Assembly: GCA_001179505.1 (NCBI GenBank)
Contig: CDMY01000007.1
Location: forward strand, 121,585 to 185,584
Direction of reading: 5' to 3'
Length of the DNA stretch: 64,000 bases
DNA from: Vitrella brassicaformis
Taxonomy: Eukaryota; Sar; Vitrellaceae
In this document: positions 45,781 through 59,700 of the stretch, one piece after another
Numbering within the stretch: the first letter of the stretch is position 1
Layout: each line of letters begins with the position of its first letter
Position numbers and translations under genes: made by a program
Notes under the pieces: generated by a model
What the model was told of the DNA's origin: nothing
The model's input: the letters and a program-made list of their open reading frames with translations, nothing else
Databases searched by the model: none

Positions 45781-47380
45781 ATGCTGAGACCGTCTCATCG
45801 TCAGACTGGCAAGGACAGCAGAATGAGTTTCACCGAGACGGACCCTCTTATTGCACGGCAAGAGGTGGGCAGTGATGCTCAGCTGAAGGCGAAAGAGCCG
45901 AGAGTGTGGCTGTTGCACCGCCCTCTGCCCTACTACCATGAGCCGAGGCCATCGGAGGAGAGAGGCCCTTTCGGGCTGCCGTCGCTCGCTGCAATGGAAG
46001 GCTTCTTGTCCTGTCTGCTCTACTTCTTGGTCTCGCTGAGCATTACTCTGTTCAACAAGACCGTCTTGTCAACGTACCATTTCAGGTGACAAAGCGAGGA
46101 GAACACACGGCAAGGCAATGAACCACTGGTGGCGATTATATTGTGTCTGTCTGTCTGTCTGTGTTGATTGTGGGTCAGATTCGTGACTGTCCTATTGCTA
46201 GTGCAGACGCTTGTGACGGTTGGTATCGTGCTAGTCGCGAGAGCGATTCACGTCGTCGACTACCCTCAACTGACGCTGAGGAGAGCGTGGCAGCTCATGC
46301 CTCTCTCCGTGTTCAACCTCGGCCGCATTCTCACCTCGCTTGGCTCACTCTCGCATCTCAACGTGCCCACAAACAGTGCCATCCTACGGTGGGCCGGGCA
46401 GGGGAGTTCACGCGGGTTGTGCCGCTTGGTAGATGGATGCACTGCTGGCTTGTTCGGGTGTGCAGCTCTGGGACACTCGTCGTGGTGGTGGCGGAGTGGT
46501 GCTGGTTCGGGTGGATCCCATCAACACTCATCTTCATGTCTGTCGTCATGCAAGTGATTGGCGCTGGACTTGCTTCATGGTATGACCTTCACTTTGTCGC
46601 CATCGGGTGCGCCCTTGCGATGGGCTGCAACTTCTTCGCTGCCGGTACGTGACGAGCAGGCCATAGACGCACACGGCGACTTGGGTGTTTGTCTGTCTGT
46701 GTCCTTCTCAGGTTATCAAGTACAAATGAAGGCCGACCTGACGTCCCAAGCGGGCAGAAGAGAGAACATCATCAGCTTGCTCATGTACCAGTCGCTCTTA
46801 TCCCTTCCACCACTCTTCGTCTGGTCACTCGTCGGAGGCGATTTGCTCCATGCCTGGCGGTTTGGGCCTCTCTGGACCGACGCTGGCTTTCAGCTGTGCC
46901 TCTTCTCCTCCTCGACGCTTGCAGCCCTACTCAACTTCAGCAACATGCTCGCATGTCGGTACACGAGCCCCCTGTCTGTCACCGTCACCAGCAACCTGAA
47001 GTCCATCGCTGCCGACGTCTTGGGCGTGTTTCTGTTCCCTGATGTCACCCTCAGTGTCGGGTACGTTCAAAGATACATACAACAAATAGACAGAGTCCAT
47101 TTAAATTACACGTGTTGACGTACGTGTCTCACACACTTGACATATGTCCACACGCGCCGGCAGGTATGTGGCCGGTGTTTTTCTTTCTGCCGGCGGCGCC
47201 TTCTGGTTCGGTCTCATCAAGACAATGGAAAGCAAGAGGGCAAACACAAAAAGGGCAGAAGACAGCAGCGATAGGAGGCAGAGCAGCGCCGACACAAACG
47301 TGGAGGACTCGTCTGTGTCCGGGGAGTGTGAGAGCACGGCGAGAGAAAAGGACGCCATGAACAGCCAACAAGGGGGATAG
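45781..47380 (+). CDS. Nucleotide-sugar transporter-like protein (SLC35 / TPT superfamily)
   Basis: Five exons (45781-46085, 46179-46388, 46466-46644, 46712-47060, 47164-47380) give 419 aa; ATG 45823 (MSFTETD) is an alternative start. After a 75-residue polar N-terminus come about ten hydrophobic helices in the drug/metabolite transporter pattern. Landmarks are SLSITLFNKTVLSTYHFRF in helix 1-2 (the LxxNKxxL...F motif of the family), ILTSLGSLSHLNVPTNSAIL, the SGTLVVVVAEW turn, and the late segment YTSPLSVTVTSNLKSIAADVLGVFLFPD, which matches the conserved 'T.NVK' region of Golgi sugar-nucleotide carriers. The C-terminal tail is long, Ser/Asp/Lys-rich and cytosolic. It likely moves a nucleotide sugar into the Golgi or ER in exchange for the monophosphate; the SLC35D / GDP-sugar-like branch is my best guess, the substrate unproven. 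Confidence 0.88.
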
Positions 47381-47735
47381 ACAGCCGAGGCAGGAGAGAG
47401 AGAGAGAAAGTCAAGGCATGAGCAAGACACTCAGACAGCCCTCCGCCCAAGGGGATGCGAGAAGAAAAACGGGCGGAAACACAAAGAGAGACGATGGGGA
47501 TATATATGGAATAGTCAGGGCGTCCGACGGCTATGTGCATACCATGGATTCTTGTGTACATTGATGTCAAAATACGTGTGTGTACACAACAAAGAAGGGT
47601 CACAGAAAATGTTGGGCATACTGGAGGGCACATTCACATTCACGTCGACATGGACAAAACCTCCTGTCAGCTCGTCAGCCGACAGGAGACACTGCATTCA
47701 CAAATCTGCGATGAGAAACCACCCGTCATTCCCCC
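47381..47735. other. Spacer between convergent genes
   Basis: 355 bases between the transporter stop and the VPS13-like stop; nothing coding seen. Confidence 0.45.
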
Positions 47736-50700
47736 TCACTGCTCCCTGCGCATCCCTGCAGGCGCAGTCGCATCGGCATCATGGCCAAACCCAGCCCCCA
47801 TCCCCAACCCGCGTCCTTGCTCAGCTTCCACATCCGACTGCTCCAAGTAAACCATCCCTCCGTCATTCAGGCGGCGTTCGCCCGAGTGCCGCTGCTCCTG
47901 GTACCGTGTGAACTGGCTGGCCTCGCCCAACAAAACGTTGGAAATGCCCTCACACACGGAGGCGGCGAAGTTAAGCGATCCGAAAATGGGCGAGATGGCA
48001 CAGCGGAAGACACACCAGACGAGCAGCAAGAAGGCAATTGTATGGCCCTCGCCACTGAGCAAGGAGCGAACGACACACGAGGGTCAGCATGTCGTCGGGC
48101 AATGCACGTTGTATTGTGTCTCCACCTGTATATCGCATCGAGTGGCCACTGGATCAAGTCCTTCCATGGCGTGACTAAGGTGTCCCGAACAAAACCGCTG
48201 AGGCCCTTCCACAGGCCGTCCAGGAAGCCGTCGGCACGCGGTCGTGACCCGCCCAACATCTTGTGAAGAGCATTGAAGAAGGTGAACAAACTCTGGAACA
48301 CACCGCCGATAACGTGAGTGGTGAACCTGGGACAGAGACAGCAGAGACAGAGGGTGGGGTGAAGCGAGGGTATCCCAAGTCTCCGTTACTTGTAGAATCC
48401 ATTGTTGAGGCCCCCAATGACGCTGTCGACGCATTCCATGGAGCAATTCGGGTGTGCTCGCCACGCCACGTACGGCTCGACAAATAGTGCGATCACCCCA
48501 TCAATCAGGCCCTTCACCACAGCCAAGAACGATCCAAATCCCACGGTGGGCAGCGAATTGCGGACCATCTGACCAGCGGTGACATAGAGATTTTCAAAAG
48601 ACGCTGCTTTAGGGGTTCTGTTTACCTGCTGGAAGTAGGCATTGCTCAGTTTCTGCGAGATGACCCCCCACGGCGCCACGACATGGAACCTCCTCTCCTG
48701 TCTGAAATAGATGGCCATGTTGGGCGTGTCCACCGGCAACGCGTCCAGCAATTGCAGAATTTGCCATGCCGACCCTGTGAATCCCTCCCCGGGCCCAGAC
48801 CCCCCACCCATCGCCTGCAGATGGTGACGTGCGGCTTTCGATGCCCCAACACCCAAAGTGGGGCTGTGGGCAGGCATCCCGGCCCCTTTTTCTGCCAGCT
48901 GTTTCGCCCGTCCTCTCCCGGTCGGTAGCGTGTCAGCTGCTTTCTTGACCGTTCGCGCAATGGCTGCACCTGAGGCCTTGACTGCGTTGCCCTTGGCGGA
49001 ACGGGTGGAAGTAAGCAGCCGCCTGTCGGAGGAGCGGATGGTGCACCGCACTTGGATTGAATGAATCTGCAGTTCCTTGACGTAGACCGGACGAGAGTAG
49101 GCCTGACCGATCTCTAGGCGCCTGCACGAGTACGACACGCCAGACATAGATACTCTCCTGCCTGTTCGAAAGCGCCGCTTACTTGGGCCTTGGCATGGCG
49201 ATCATCTGGCCCATGACGACAGTGACGTCATCAAAAGCCCTCGACGCAGGACACCGCAGTGGCACCCCTCCCATGGGGCCCTTGGCCTCCCTCCTTTCGT
49301 CGCGACGAAAGGACAGGGACGTCGTCTCGCTTGTCGGACTCGTGCCAGGCTTTGGCAGAGACGTTGTACTGAATGCCGGCAAGATGGTGTCTGGTGTGGG
49401 GGGTTGCTGAAGGGATGGAACAGTGTCAGTGTCGGCGACTGCGGTGTAGTCCAGCAGTTGCCGTGTCTCCCGCTGCATGAGGGACAAGAGGTGCATTACC
49501 ACACCCATCTCGACATTCAGACCGAAAGGGGCGATCTGGACCTCCACATTCTCATATGTGGGTGCCCTCGTTGCATCCACGAGCTCTTTCTTGAAGCGCA
49601 AGAAAAAGAAATGGCTGGCTTCATTGACTCTCTGCCGCCAAGCCAGCAGAACGGGGATCTCGTTAGGCAACTGACGGTGCAATATCACGGGCAAGTCCCC
49701 AGGCACAAAGTGGTCCAGATGGAGATTCGAGAAGGAAAACTCCAACTCAAGCGAGTCGCCCCGGATGCCAGGTGGGGAAGGGGAGGGACCCCGGGGCGCC
49801 TCGCTTGGTGCTGACGGAAGCGGAGGTAGGGTGAGACGCTTCACTGTTGAGCGACCGGCGGATGTGATCAGGGTGAAAGAGAGAGACATGTCCTGAATGT
49901 GGGCTGTCAAGACCTGTGTGGCAGAAAGAAAATGTACATAGCATGAAGGACTCTCAAACGATGTCTTTTTGTCTGGCGCACTTCTTCGTGCTGATGTATC
50001 CAGGCCACAGTGACCTTCGACACCTTGACCGAGCCCATCAACTTGTGCGCCCTTTGTCTCCCCATTGTCTCCTTGTCATCATCATCTTGGTCAACATGAT
50101 TGGCGCCGACCGCTTTCTGTCTGTCTCTGATACACTCGGCAGCCTCTTTTGTCTCGGTCACTGTCAGCACTCGAGTGCCCTTGGCGTCAACCGTCAAAGC
50201 CACATACAGCTTTCCTTTGCGGCGCTTCTGAGCGCGTGACGGAAAGAGGTCGCGAGAGCCTGACCATTGAATATGAGGAACGAAGCGCTGGGCTGCTGCG
50301 GGCCGAGAGGGGGCAAAGCGGCTCGACCGCTCTTGCAGCGAGCCTTGAGTGGCAAGTTGCTTGACTTGCGGGGACCCATCAGCAGCTGTCACGCCGTTAT
50401 CTGGCCTGTCGTCCGTCAGAGTAGAGCTGCTGAGGTGTGTTCGTCTCGTGGACATCCATCCAGGCCCCGGAGCCCCGGCGGTAGCGGGGCTGGCGACAGG
50501 CGACAGTTCGTCCGGGCCTGCCTCTTCCTCCGTGTCGTCCTTCATGAGCGAGCCACTCCGGTTTGTCAAAGCGTCCTCGCCATGCAGGCCTTGCGGGTAG
50601 ATCAAATCCGAGGCGGCATGCTGTGGCCGCGCTGCAGACCCTGCCCCCCTCCTCTGCATGCGCTTGGCACTCGGCAGGTCAAAGTCCAGGATAGAGACAT

Positions 50701-53700
50701 GCTCCTCGACGGTGACCAGCGAGAAGAACTCCCACTTGACTTTCTTGTTGCAATCCTTGACCCTCAGCGCCACCTTTGCCTTGCTCGCGTGTAGCCTGGT
50801 CTTGCGCTCGTCCAGCTCGTCTTCGGGTGTGAGAACGACGCTGCTCCTGCCAGGTAGGTCGAAGACCCGCTCGCTGGGGGGCGGATCGGAACGGGCCGTG
50901 GAGAACGAGAGAGCGTAACTGAAGACACAATCGAGACATATGGATGTGCGTGACAGAAGCAAAGCACCAACTGCCGCACTTACTCTGTGAGGTTTCTGAG
51001 TTTGAAGGTCGGGTAGAGTGGGATAGACAGGACAACAAAGTAGCCGTTGAAGACATACGGCACCGCCGACCGATTCCCAAACTCTCCGCTGACGATGTCC
51101 ACCTGTATGAGAGTCCGTTTTGTCGCATCCTCTGCTTGTGCCTCGCCCATTTGCCGACTTATCAGTGAGCCACAGTATCTTCTGAAGGTCCGGTCATCGA
51201 CGATCGATGCCTCCATATTGAATTTGAACTGGAACGATGCGGGCACACTCGGAGGGGGCAGTGAGAAGGCCGGCGTCGCCATCTGCAGTTGCGGCGAATA
51301 TAAGAAGACTTTTCCGCCACCACCAAGCTCCCCATGGAATGCCAGACTTGAGTGTGGTGCCAGATATCCTTCGGGTCCTTGCAGTCTGGCGTCTGTGGCT
51401 GACTCATGCTCCGACGTGCTCTTGACGACCACCCGAGCGTGATGTCCGCCTGCAGGCACGCTTTTTGACGCAGGTAGGCGCGGTGTCGCGCCGGCGGGGG
51501 CCGGGGATTCGGACCCTGAGGCCGAGAATATTTGCACAGGGAAGGGCAGCTTGGACTGGAAGACAAAACGGTCGATAAAGCTGACCACTTTGCTGAGGGA
51601 GAACGGGGGATCGGCGTACCGCACACATACGCCAAGCGTCACTTTGACTGAGTCAGGGACAGTCGGGATGGTGGGTGATGGCTGAGGGAGGGGGAATGGC
51701 AGAGAGAGAGGGCTGACGCCGACGGATGGCACAGCTGAAGGGGCCATGCTCTGTTCGCGTGTCTCGCTGCCGTGATGCTCCATGAAGGTTGTCGGATAAT
51801 CTCCGGTCTCCATCAGCCGATCCACAGCAGCATCAACCGCCGGCCATGACACCAAATCAAGATCGATCGCCTCTTCTGCCTTCTCAACTGTGACTGACGG
51901 TACGACGGCCACTGTTGCATCTTCCGATCCTCGCCCTTCCCGTCCCACCGGTCTGCGTGGCTGCTTCGTCCTCTTTGCTGCCACGAAAGCGGATCCAGGC
52001 CTTTTCCTCTTCGCCAATGCCTCCCGGGGCCGGAAGCTGTAGACAGTGCCTGCGTAGCGCGCCAGCTGCTGATTGGAATGTCTGTGCGGATTGGATCTGA
52101 AGACCCTCTTGCTCAGGGCGGAAATTGGCTTGAGCGGAGCGAACGACCGTTTAGGCGGGACGGCTGTCTCGTCAGAGTCGCTCGACGACTGGGCGTCGTG
52201 AGAATGAGAAGAGGCGGACTCTGAAGAGATAAGAGAATCAAGGAATCTGGAAGCTGGTGCGGACGGCCGTGGCTTACTGTCTTGTGCGACTGTGTCCACA
52301 GTGACGTCTGCAAGTGGTTTCATGACGAGCTGAAGAGTGTCTCGCGTGAGGGTCGGATTGATGAGGTCCAAACTCCTGCTGTAGCCGCTGCCGAGCACAC
52401 ACGATTCGCCTTGCTCATACTGCATCGCCCGCACACGCACCGACCTGCATCCAAACAAGCCGATTCTCAACCATCAGATTCTCTCCAGATGTCAACGCAC
52501 CGCACTTCTTCTTCAGTTGTGTACAGTCGGCAGTGTGGCGGAATGACCATGCTGTTGCACGACAGCGCAACATCCGTCACGTTCTCGATGAAGAAGGGCA
52601 TGTAAAGAGTTACGACACGACTGCAAGGCCGACAGACAGCAACACAATGCCTGTGCGCCCATTGCTGGTATCGTTGACTGTTCCTACCGTGTAGCTTCCA
52701 TGGCGATCTGCATACGCTTGTAAGAGCACAGCTTCAGCTGTCGGCCGACTTTGTCCCGAGACTCGTACCTGACCAGATGACACATAATAGAGCACAGACC
52801 GCGACTCATCAGCTTCATCATCGCTCACGCAATGAGCGGCCGATCGTGATCTCGCAGCACTCCTTCCAGTGATCCCGCCCTCTGCCTCAGCGGAAGAGTC
52901 CTCGTCAGTGTCTCATACTTGGGCATCACCAGATACGTCTTGGCTGACACGTACAGGTCTGTTGTCGTCTTGCGACGAGGGGGCGAAGGCACATGATCTC
53001 CTTCATCCTCTTTGCCGTCTGTCGCTTCCATCTTGGGCTGAGGGACCCCTGCATTGCCATCAAGTGGGGCGCCATGAATTGACACTTTTAGCCACGCTTG
53101 GCGGCGAGACAACGGAATGGCCTGCGACAGCAAAACAAGCACAGTCAGACAGAATACGACAGCGAGTGTTGCTTACCCATATCTGGTCCGGTCCCAGCTT
53201 CTTGACGATCTTTCTCTCCCCGATCAGTGAGATGGCGTCTCTCAAATGCGTCGGTGCCTTGGAGACGTCGGGCCCCTTCATCCTGTTGCTGCGCCGAATG
53301 AGAAACGAGGGCATTGGCGCATTGCTGGTCTTTGCCGTCGGAGACATGGAGTGGGGAGAGGTGATATGCAGTGAATGCCGTCCAGCCCGTGGCTTCTCTG
53401 TCACGGCTTTCTCGGGCTGCTCCTCCGTCCCCGCCACGGATTCTTCTTCGTTGACGCGTGGAAGGGCAGTGGTGGATGCGAGCTGGCCTCGGCTGGAATC
53501 CTTGACAGGCGCCAACTGATCAAGGAACAATTGAAATAAGAGAAAGATGAAAACAAATGCATTTTGTGTACCTCCAGCGTGATTGGAAAGGGAAGAGCAT
53601 TCTTGACGGCAATGAAAGGTTCGATGCGGATGACATACTTGTGCGCTATCTGAAAGACCCAAGACAACTCAGTCCAACATGCTGTATGAAGGCTCAGAAG

Positions 53701-56700
53701 GCTCGCTCACCCTGTTCCTTTCGTTGGACGGAATCTCAGTAACATCGACCATACCTGCAAGGAACAATGCCCCACATACACAGTAGACAAGTTGTGCCCG
53801 ACATATTGCTTACCGTAGAATGAGAGATTGCAAGTGTATTTCAAGACGAAATCGGCGACGCTCACCCGCTGATATGCAAGATGTGGACCTGAACGAACAA
53901 GCAGAGTTTCTTGCGTGTTTTGCTCCGTGTGCCCTTGTCCCCGACTTGTGATTTTGTTGATAAGCTTGGCCAGCGCAGCGAACGGCAGTGGGACAATAGC
54001 CTTTGCCTTCGTCAGCCACTTCCCAAAGCCGCCCTCCATTTTCGTCCGGACTCCGGTAACGCTTGCCCGAGTGCTCCATGTTCCCGCAGATAGGTCCCAC
54101 GCGCCCGTCGGCCCGACCAGGTGGGGCGCGATCAGCGGAGCGACCTCGAGGAAAAACCAATGGAGAGGAATCGACTTCCGGCTGTACGGCTGGACCTCGA
54201 TGGATGCGCATGTCTTGAGAATAGGAAAACCTGTCAGACACAGTTACCGGAGGGATATGCGTGCTTTCGAGACAGCTGCATATTCCTACCGCCATCTGCG
54301 GCTTTTGTCCTCCCCTCGCTAAAGAATCGACCAAGCTGCCTGACGAATCGAAGCAGCAGGATTCTAACAAGCACGCTAATGTAGCTGCCGATCGATACCT
54401 CATGCCCATTTCACCGAGGGCGATCGGATTGATTGGGAGCCCCAGTAATCGCGTTCTTCCCTGTGGACTTGGCAGGTGGATAGTAAAGGGGAGGGACGTC
54501 GAGTTTTGAATCTGGATGCACGTCCCGACAGACAGATTGCAGATGCCCTCGTCCCAATTGATTTGCGGCTCAACAAGAAGTTTGGAGCCGATCTTCGCAA
54601 GGGTACCCAAAGCAAGACACGCAAATACTCATGTAGTGCATAAGAGCAAAAATTCTTGCGGACCTTGTCAACCTTGTAGGCTTTTGCCCGTGTGTGGTCA
54701 TACTGAAGCCGTCCCACTTGCTTCCAGTTCCTAGCCGTCAACAGATCCCCGTGCAAAGTGTGCGATCGCGACCCGAGCGCCCGTCTCTCCAGAGCACTGT
54801 CGACCGTCACGTCAAGCTCGCTGTCAGCAACGCTTTCCCTCATTCCAGCGTTTGCCCGCCCTTCTTCCATTCGCAAGATCTCGAGGAAGTTCTGTGCTCC
54901 TCTTGACGTGCCGAATAGAAGCAGGTCGTCTTCCTCGATGCGAAAACCATCCAGTCCCTCCATCCCACGGCAGAAGTCTGCGACTTGTCGACCAGATTTT
55001 TGTCCCCTCACTTTGTGTTGCAGGGCGCTTCTTGTCGTAGCTTGAGGTGCGCTTCCTTGTGATAACTTCGTGGGGTATATGTCTTGTATCACTTGCTTGA
55101 AGCCCGCCCAAGTCGCATTGACAGTTGCGCTAACCCCTTCTTGGATGAAACCCCGAGCCTGGGAGCTGTGCGGGGACTGGTCGGGCAATCGGTCGGTGGC
55201 TGGCTTGGGTGCGTCGTGGTATGTGTACGTAGTGTGGTCGTCCAAAGGGATGTTGCACGCCAGGTCGACAAGTTGGGCATTAGAGACACGACATGCCTCA
55301 AGCTCACGCAGCTTCCCAATCCACCTGAGCGACTTTGATGGACTTGGATGATCCTCCCCCAATTCGTGACGGATCCTTCCGCTGACCGCTGATCGGCAGT
55401 ACAGGAGAAGCTCAGCCGCCGTGTCATTGTGGATGCGAAACGTGGTGATGGTCAGCGGCCGCTCGACAGCCCTGTCGCTCTTCTTAATCTCACTGTGAAG
55501 CCGTGCCACCACTTGAACGAAGGACGACGTGATGTCCAGATTCAGGCGATCGACGAAAACCGTCACAGTGTACGGAGACGCCTGCTCGCGTCGTATGCGA
55601 GAGCTCCTGCGCTGCCGGGGGAGCAGAGAAGGCTCTCCGGCCTGGAGCTTCTCTGTCGAAGCTGGTACAGCAGCTGGTCTCGGCACTTCTGTCGTTGCAA
55701 TGGGTTTACCACCTTCACTCGCCTCGTCAAGGGAGGGGTGACGTTGGCGAGAGAAGTTGAGGGTAACTTTAAACTCCTGAAGGATGCGCTGCTGCGTGTT
55801 GGCCAGCGAGTTGTGGCAGGTGCAGTCGATCTTGAATGTGCTCATGAATCCACCTCTAGCGGGCGAAACCGGATACGACCCTTCCAATTTGAAGTTTTTC
55901 ACCGCGAAGGACACAAGCTGCAGCTGCATGTCGAGGACCTTGAATGATACTTCGCAGATGTCGACTCGCAGGGTGAGGCGACGCTTGTGGGGCTTTCGTG
56001 AGACAGGCGAAGTACCTGGCACGGCTGTCTCGACCAGTCGCTGATGTCCGACAGCGGCGAGAGAAACGCTCTCTGTGACATTCGGCCCATCATCATGATA
56101 TTCAGAAGCAGCTGAAGAGGGGGGGGCTCCCTGGCCAGAGATCTCCTCATCAGGCGCCGTCGCATCGAAGAGCGGCGTGAACAGCCACTCGAGCGGGTCG
56201 ACCGTTTCTCCAGCTGTCGAAATACTCCCTGTCTCAGCCTCTTCAGCGGCCTCGCGCTGCGGAGTCGGCTGATGCCGCCTCCTGAATCCCACAGGAACTC
56301 GTCGCCTGCCGGCTTCCCTGAAAGCGTGGCGCCTCATTTGGTGCCGCTTCATCAGTGCTGGAGACATGTCCTCTCCTGCATCGTCTGCTTCGTCCTCAGA
56401 AGACGTGTTGGCCGGCAAAGGGGCCGATGCCCGACGGCGACGAGAGCTGGGTTGACTGACTCCTGTCTTCTCCTGCAAGGAATCTCTTAGACTGAATTTT
56501 GTCCTTCTTCTTTTTGGGTCATTTCTGGCACCGAAAAGCCGTCTCAACATTGTCAATCGCCCTGGAGCTTCGCTGGCGACAGTCACGATTTCTGAGGGTT
56601 CCTCTGCAATCCTGCTGACCTCGCCGGGTAAATCCAGCGAGCCACTGTGACTTGCCCTTCGCAATGCCGATTCAGCTTCCCTCTCCCTTTCTTGCCCAGT

Positions 56701-59700
56701 CTTGAGGGTTGATGCCTTCCATGGCATTGTCAACACATGAGGGAGCGATACCTTGCGCTGTGATGATGCAGATAGTCTCCTCTTTTCGTCTTCTTCATCC
56801 TCGTCTTGGCGCTCATCTGACATTCTTCGCTTTTTTTGCAGCTCGTCAGTGCTGATCAGTCCCAAGTGGTCTTGTGTCACGCCGCGCTCAAACTCAGGCG
56901 AGAATGTCGCTACATAGTGCAGCTCTTGGCCCTCCTCTCGATCGCTCTGGACAATTGTCTTCCAGCTGGCACGCAGCTCATTGATAGTGTGGTTGAGCTG
57001 TCTCGACAGAGTACGGAAGCGGCGAGAATTCTCAAATGACATCCGCACTCGGATCTCGTGGACATGGTTGGAAGGACGACCAATGCGCTCGACGGTCACC
57101 TCTCGCAGACCCGGACTGCCCTTAACATTCGCGTACACTTGGTTCATCTCAAAGAAGCAGTCATCTCTGTTGGATGCCCTTTCAACCAGCATCGACCCTG
57201 TTGGCCCAGTGAGGATTGGTGGGGATGGAGGGCGAGAGGCGGAGGGGGCACGTTCACTGTCAGGGCGCGGCGAGCGGGCGCCGGAAGGGGATGGGCTAGC
57301 AGAGCTTGTGGATGATGACGATGACGGTATAGGCGAACCTACCGCGCCTTGGCTGTTGTCTTCTCCTGTCTCGCGCGCCTCTGTGTTCTTGATCTCGGGC
57401 CATCCGTACAGCATCAAGAGCTCCTCTAGGTGGCACGAGACGTTCGACAAGTGTGGCTGCTTCTTTGCCGTCAACTCGAATCCAAGCAGGATGCCGACGG
57501 TCAGATCCGAGCCCTTTCTGACATCTGTGCGGTTGCTTGGAGGTAGCGATGCAGGATTGGACAAGGAAGGGATTGTTACAGCCGATGGCACGCTATCGTC
57601 ACCGATCTCAGGGGTGCCACGCTCAAACGCCTGGAAGGCGTCGATCTCATTGCTCGTGTGCAACACTTGCAGAGATGGCGTGAAGTGGACGTCGTCGACA
57701 ACAGAAGGCACGTACTGGCCATGTCGCACAGCTGACGGCGTCTCCCAACCCATTACAGCCACAGTCGACCGCCGGGTCTTAGCGTCAGGCTTCTCGTTTG
57801 CAAGCTTCGGCTCCGCTTGAATCCCACGTGGCCTTTCTGCCGTCTGACTTGGTTGCTTCTTGATGCCTAGAAGTTCCTCATCGCTGGGCAGCGGAGGCAG
57901 CCAGATCTCGAGAGATGAGACGTGAATGGTGACCAACTGTGTTGCGATCGGCCTGGTAGGCGGAACGGTTGGCATAGAAGGCTCTTCGTATCGTTTGCAC
58001 GCATCCCCTTGCTTAGCACCATCGTCATGCCTGACAATTCGCATGAACACCACCTGACCCATGAGAGTCGCAACTTTCTTTCTGGCAGCTCACCTTTGTA
58101 CGAGCGCCTTAGTCATTCTCATCACTCCATGCAAGGTCCTACCCACTGTACCAAACATAGTCGACGGGCGAGACATGATCCCAGACGCGCTGCGAGGACA
58201 GAGGAGACGAGTTAAGCCGCGGCTTCGTTCGGGAATTGTGTTATCCCACCTGGTCTTGTCTTCAGACCTCACGTCATCCGCAGGGGGTGCATCTTCCTCT
58301 TCCGTCCTCCTGCCTCCGAAACCTTGGGGCGGCTTCAGGTTTCGCGAAAGAGAGCGAATGAATGGATTTGACGATAGCCTTCTTTCGCCTGCCGTGATGG
58401 CGGCCTGCGATATTTGGTCATCGGCAGATACGAAAGAAGGTTGGCGTGCGATCGGGCCCAATGTGCGAGCGGCCGCCGACGATGCTAGGCTCTTTGGGCC
58501 TGGCATCTGATCCATCGAAGGAGGAGACGGGCGACGAAGCAAAGAGATCGATCGCAAAGGATCCGTCCTTATTGACGCTGGCCTTGACACCGCAGAAGAG
58601 TCCTCATCGGGCATTGGAGTCGGACGGAAATGCTCGGTTGCCACAAGGATATGCTGGTCTAAAGGCAAGTTGTAGACACGGAGCACACTCTTTGTTGACC
58701 TGCCTTCATTTTAATGTGCCATCTCACCTGGTTTCTGAGGCGTCAGGGTTATTGTCTTGCGCAGTGTCCTAACAGCCCCGCTCATCATTCTAATAGGCTG
58801 CCACACCCGTGAGGTTCGCTCCTTCTCCTCATGCCCTGTGCCGCAACCTCCCATGTCTCGCATGTCTGCGCTGTACTCGAGGTCGGAAAGAAAGTGAGAG
58901 GGCTCTGATTCCTCGCGCAGTTGGACCGTCAGCCCAGGAGCGCTCGACCGCACCTGCCGAGAGTGGCCGGTGCTGGCGAGATGAGCCACGACGACGATCT
59001 CTGGAAGCAATAGCAGTAAAGCCCTGGTGTCTGTGCCGACACGATGCTTGGAAGGGGGACGCGGGACTGCTTCAGACGACAGGTCAGAAGAGATCCTGAA
59101 AGTGGAGGTGCGTGCAGTCGTGAAGTGCATTGAGGTAGGCTGGATTGAGTGGCTTGGCGAAGGAGCTGTGATATCGTTGTTGAATCGCAGGACCCCACCA
59201 AGAAAGCGGAACAGCGGAACAATGAGATGCAGACGCAGCTCGATCCGCAGGTTCTGGAGATTTGTAAAGGACTGCTGCAAGTACTTGCTCTTGTGAATGC
59301 TCCAGGTGAGCTGCTCGCGCGAGGGCTTCTTGTTAGTGCGCGCTGAAGGGGTATGGCTCGGAAGCGGATGGCTGGCCTTGAGTGCGATGGTGTTCGTGAT
59401 CAGAGACTGCTGGGCCCGGTCCAGCATTGTCACGTTCCGAACAGAAATGTCAGCGCTGCGAGGAGGTCACAAGAAGAAACAAAAGCTATGTGCAGTGTAT
59501 CCTGATGATGAGATCCTACCTGAGTTGGCCTGGCACTGACGCCAAATGCGCTTGGACCTGCTTGAGCTCAAAAGTCACGATATACTCGTGTGCCTCGCGC
59601 CCTTGCCTCTCTTCTTCCGCGCTCAATTCCTGCTTCAGGCCAAGCCTCACATGGTCCAGCTTGAAAACAAACTCCCTCTGACGCGCCTTGCCTGCTGTCC

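Noticed and set aside
49923-51168. Plus-strand open frames across the VPS13-like region
   Set aside because: Short, low in domain content and antisense to phase-consistent VPS13-like exons.
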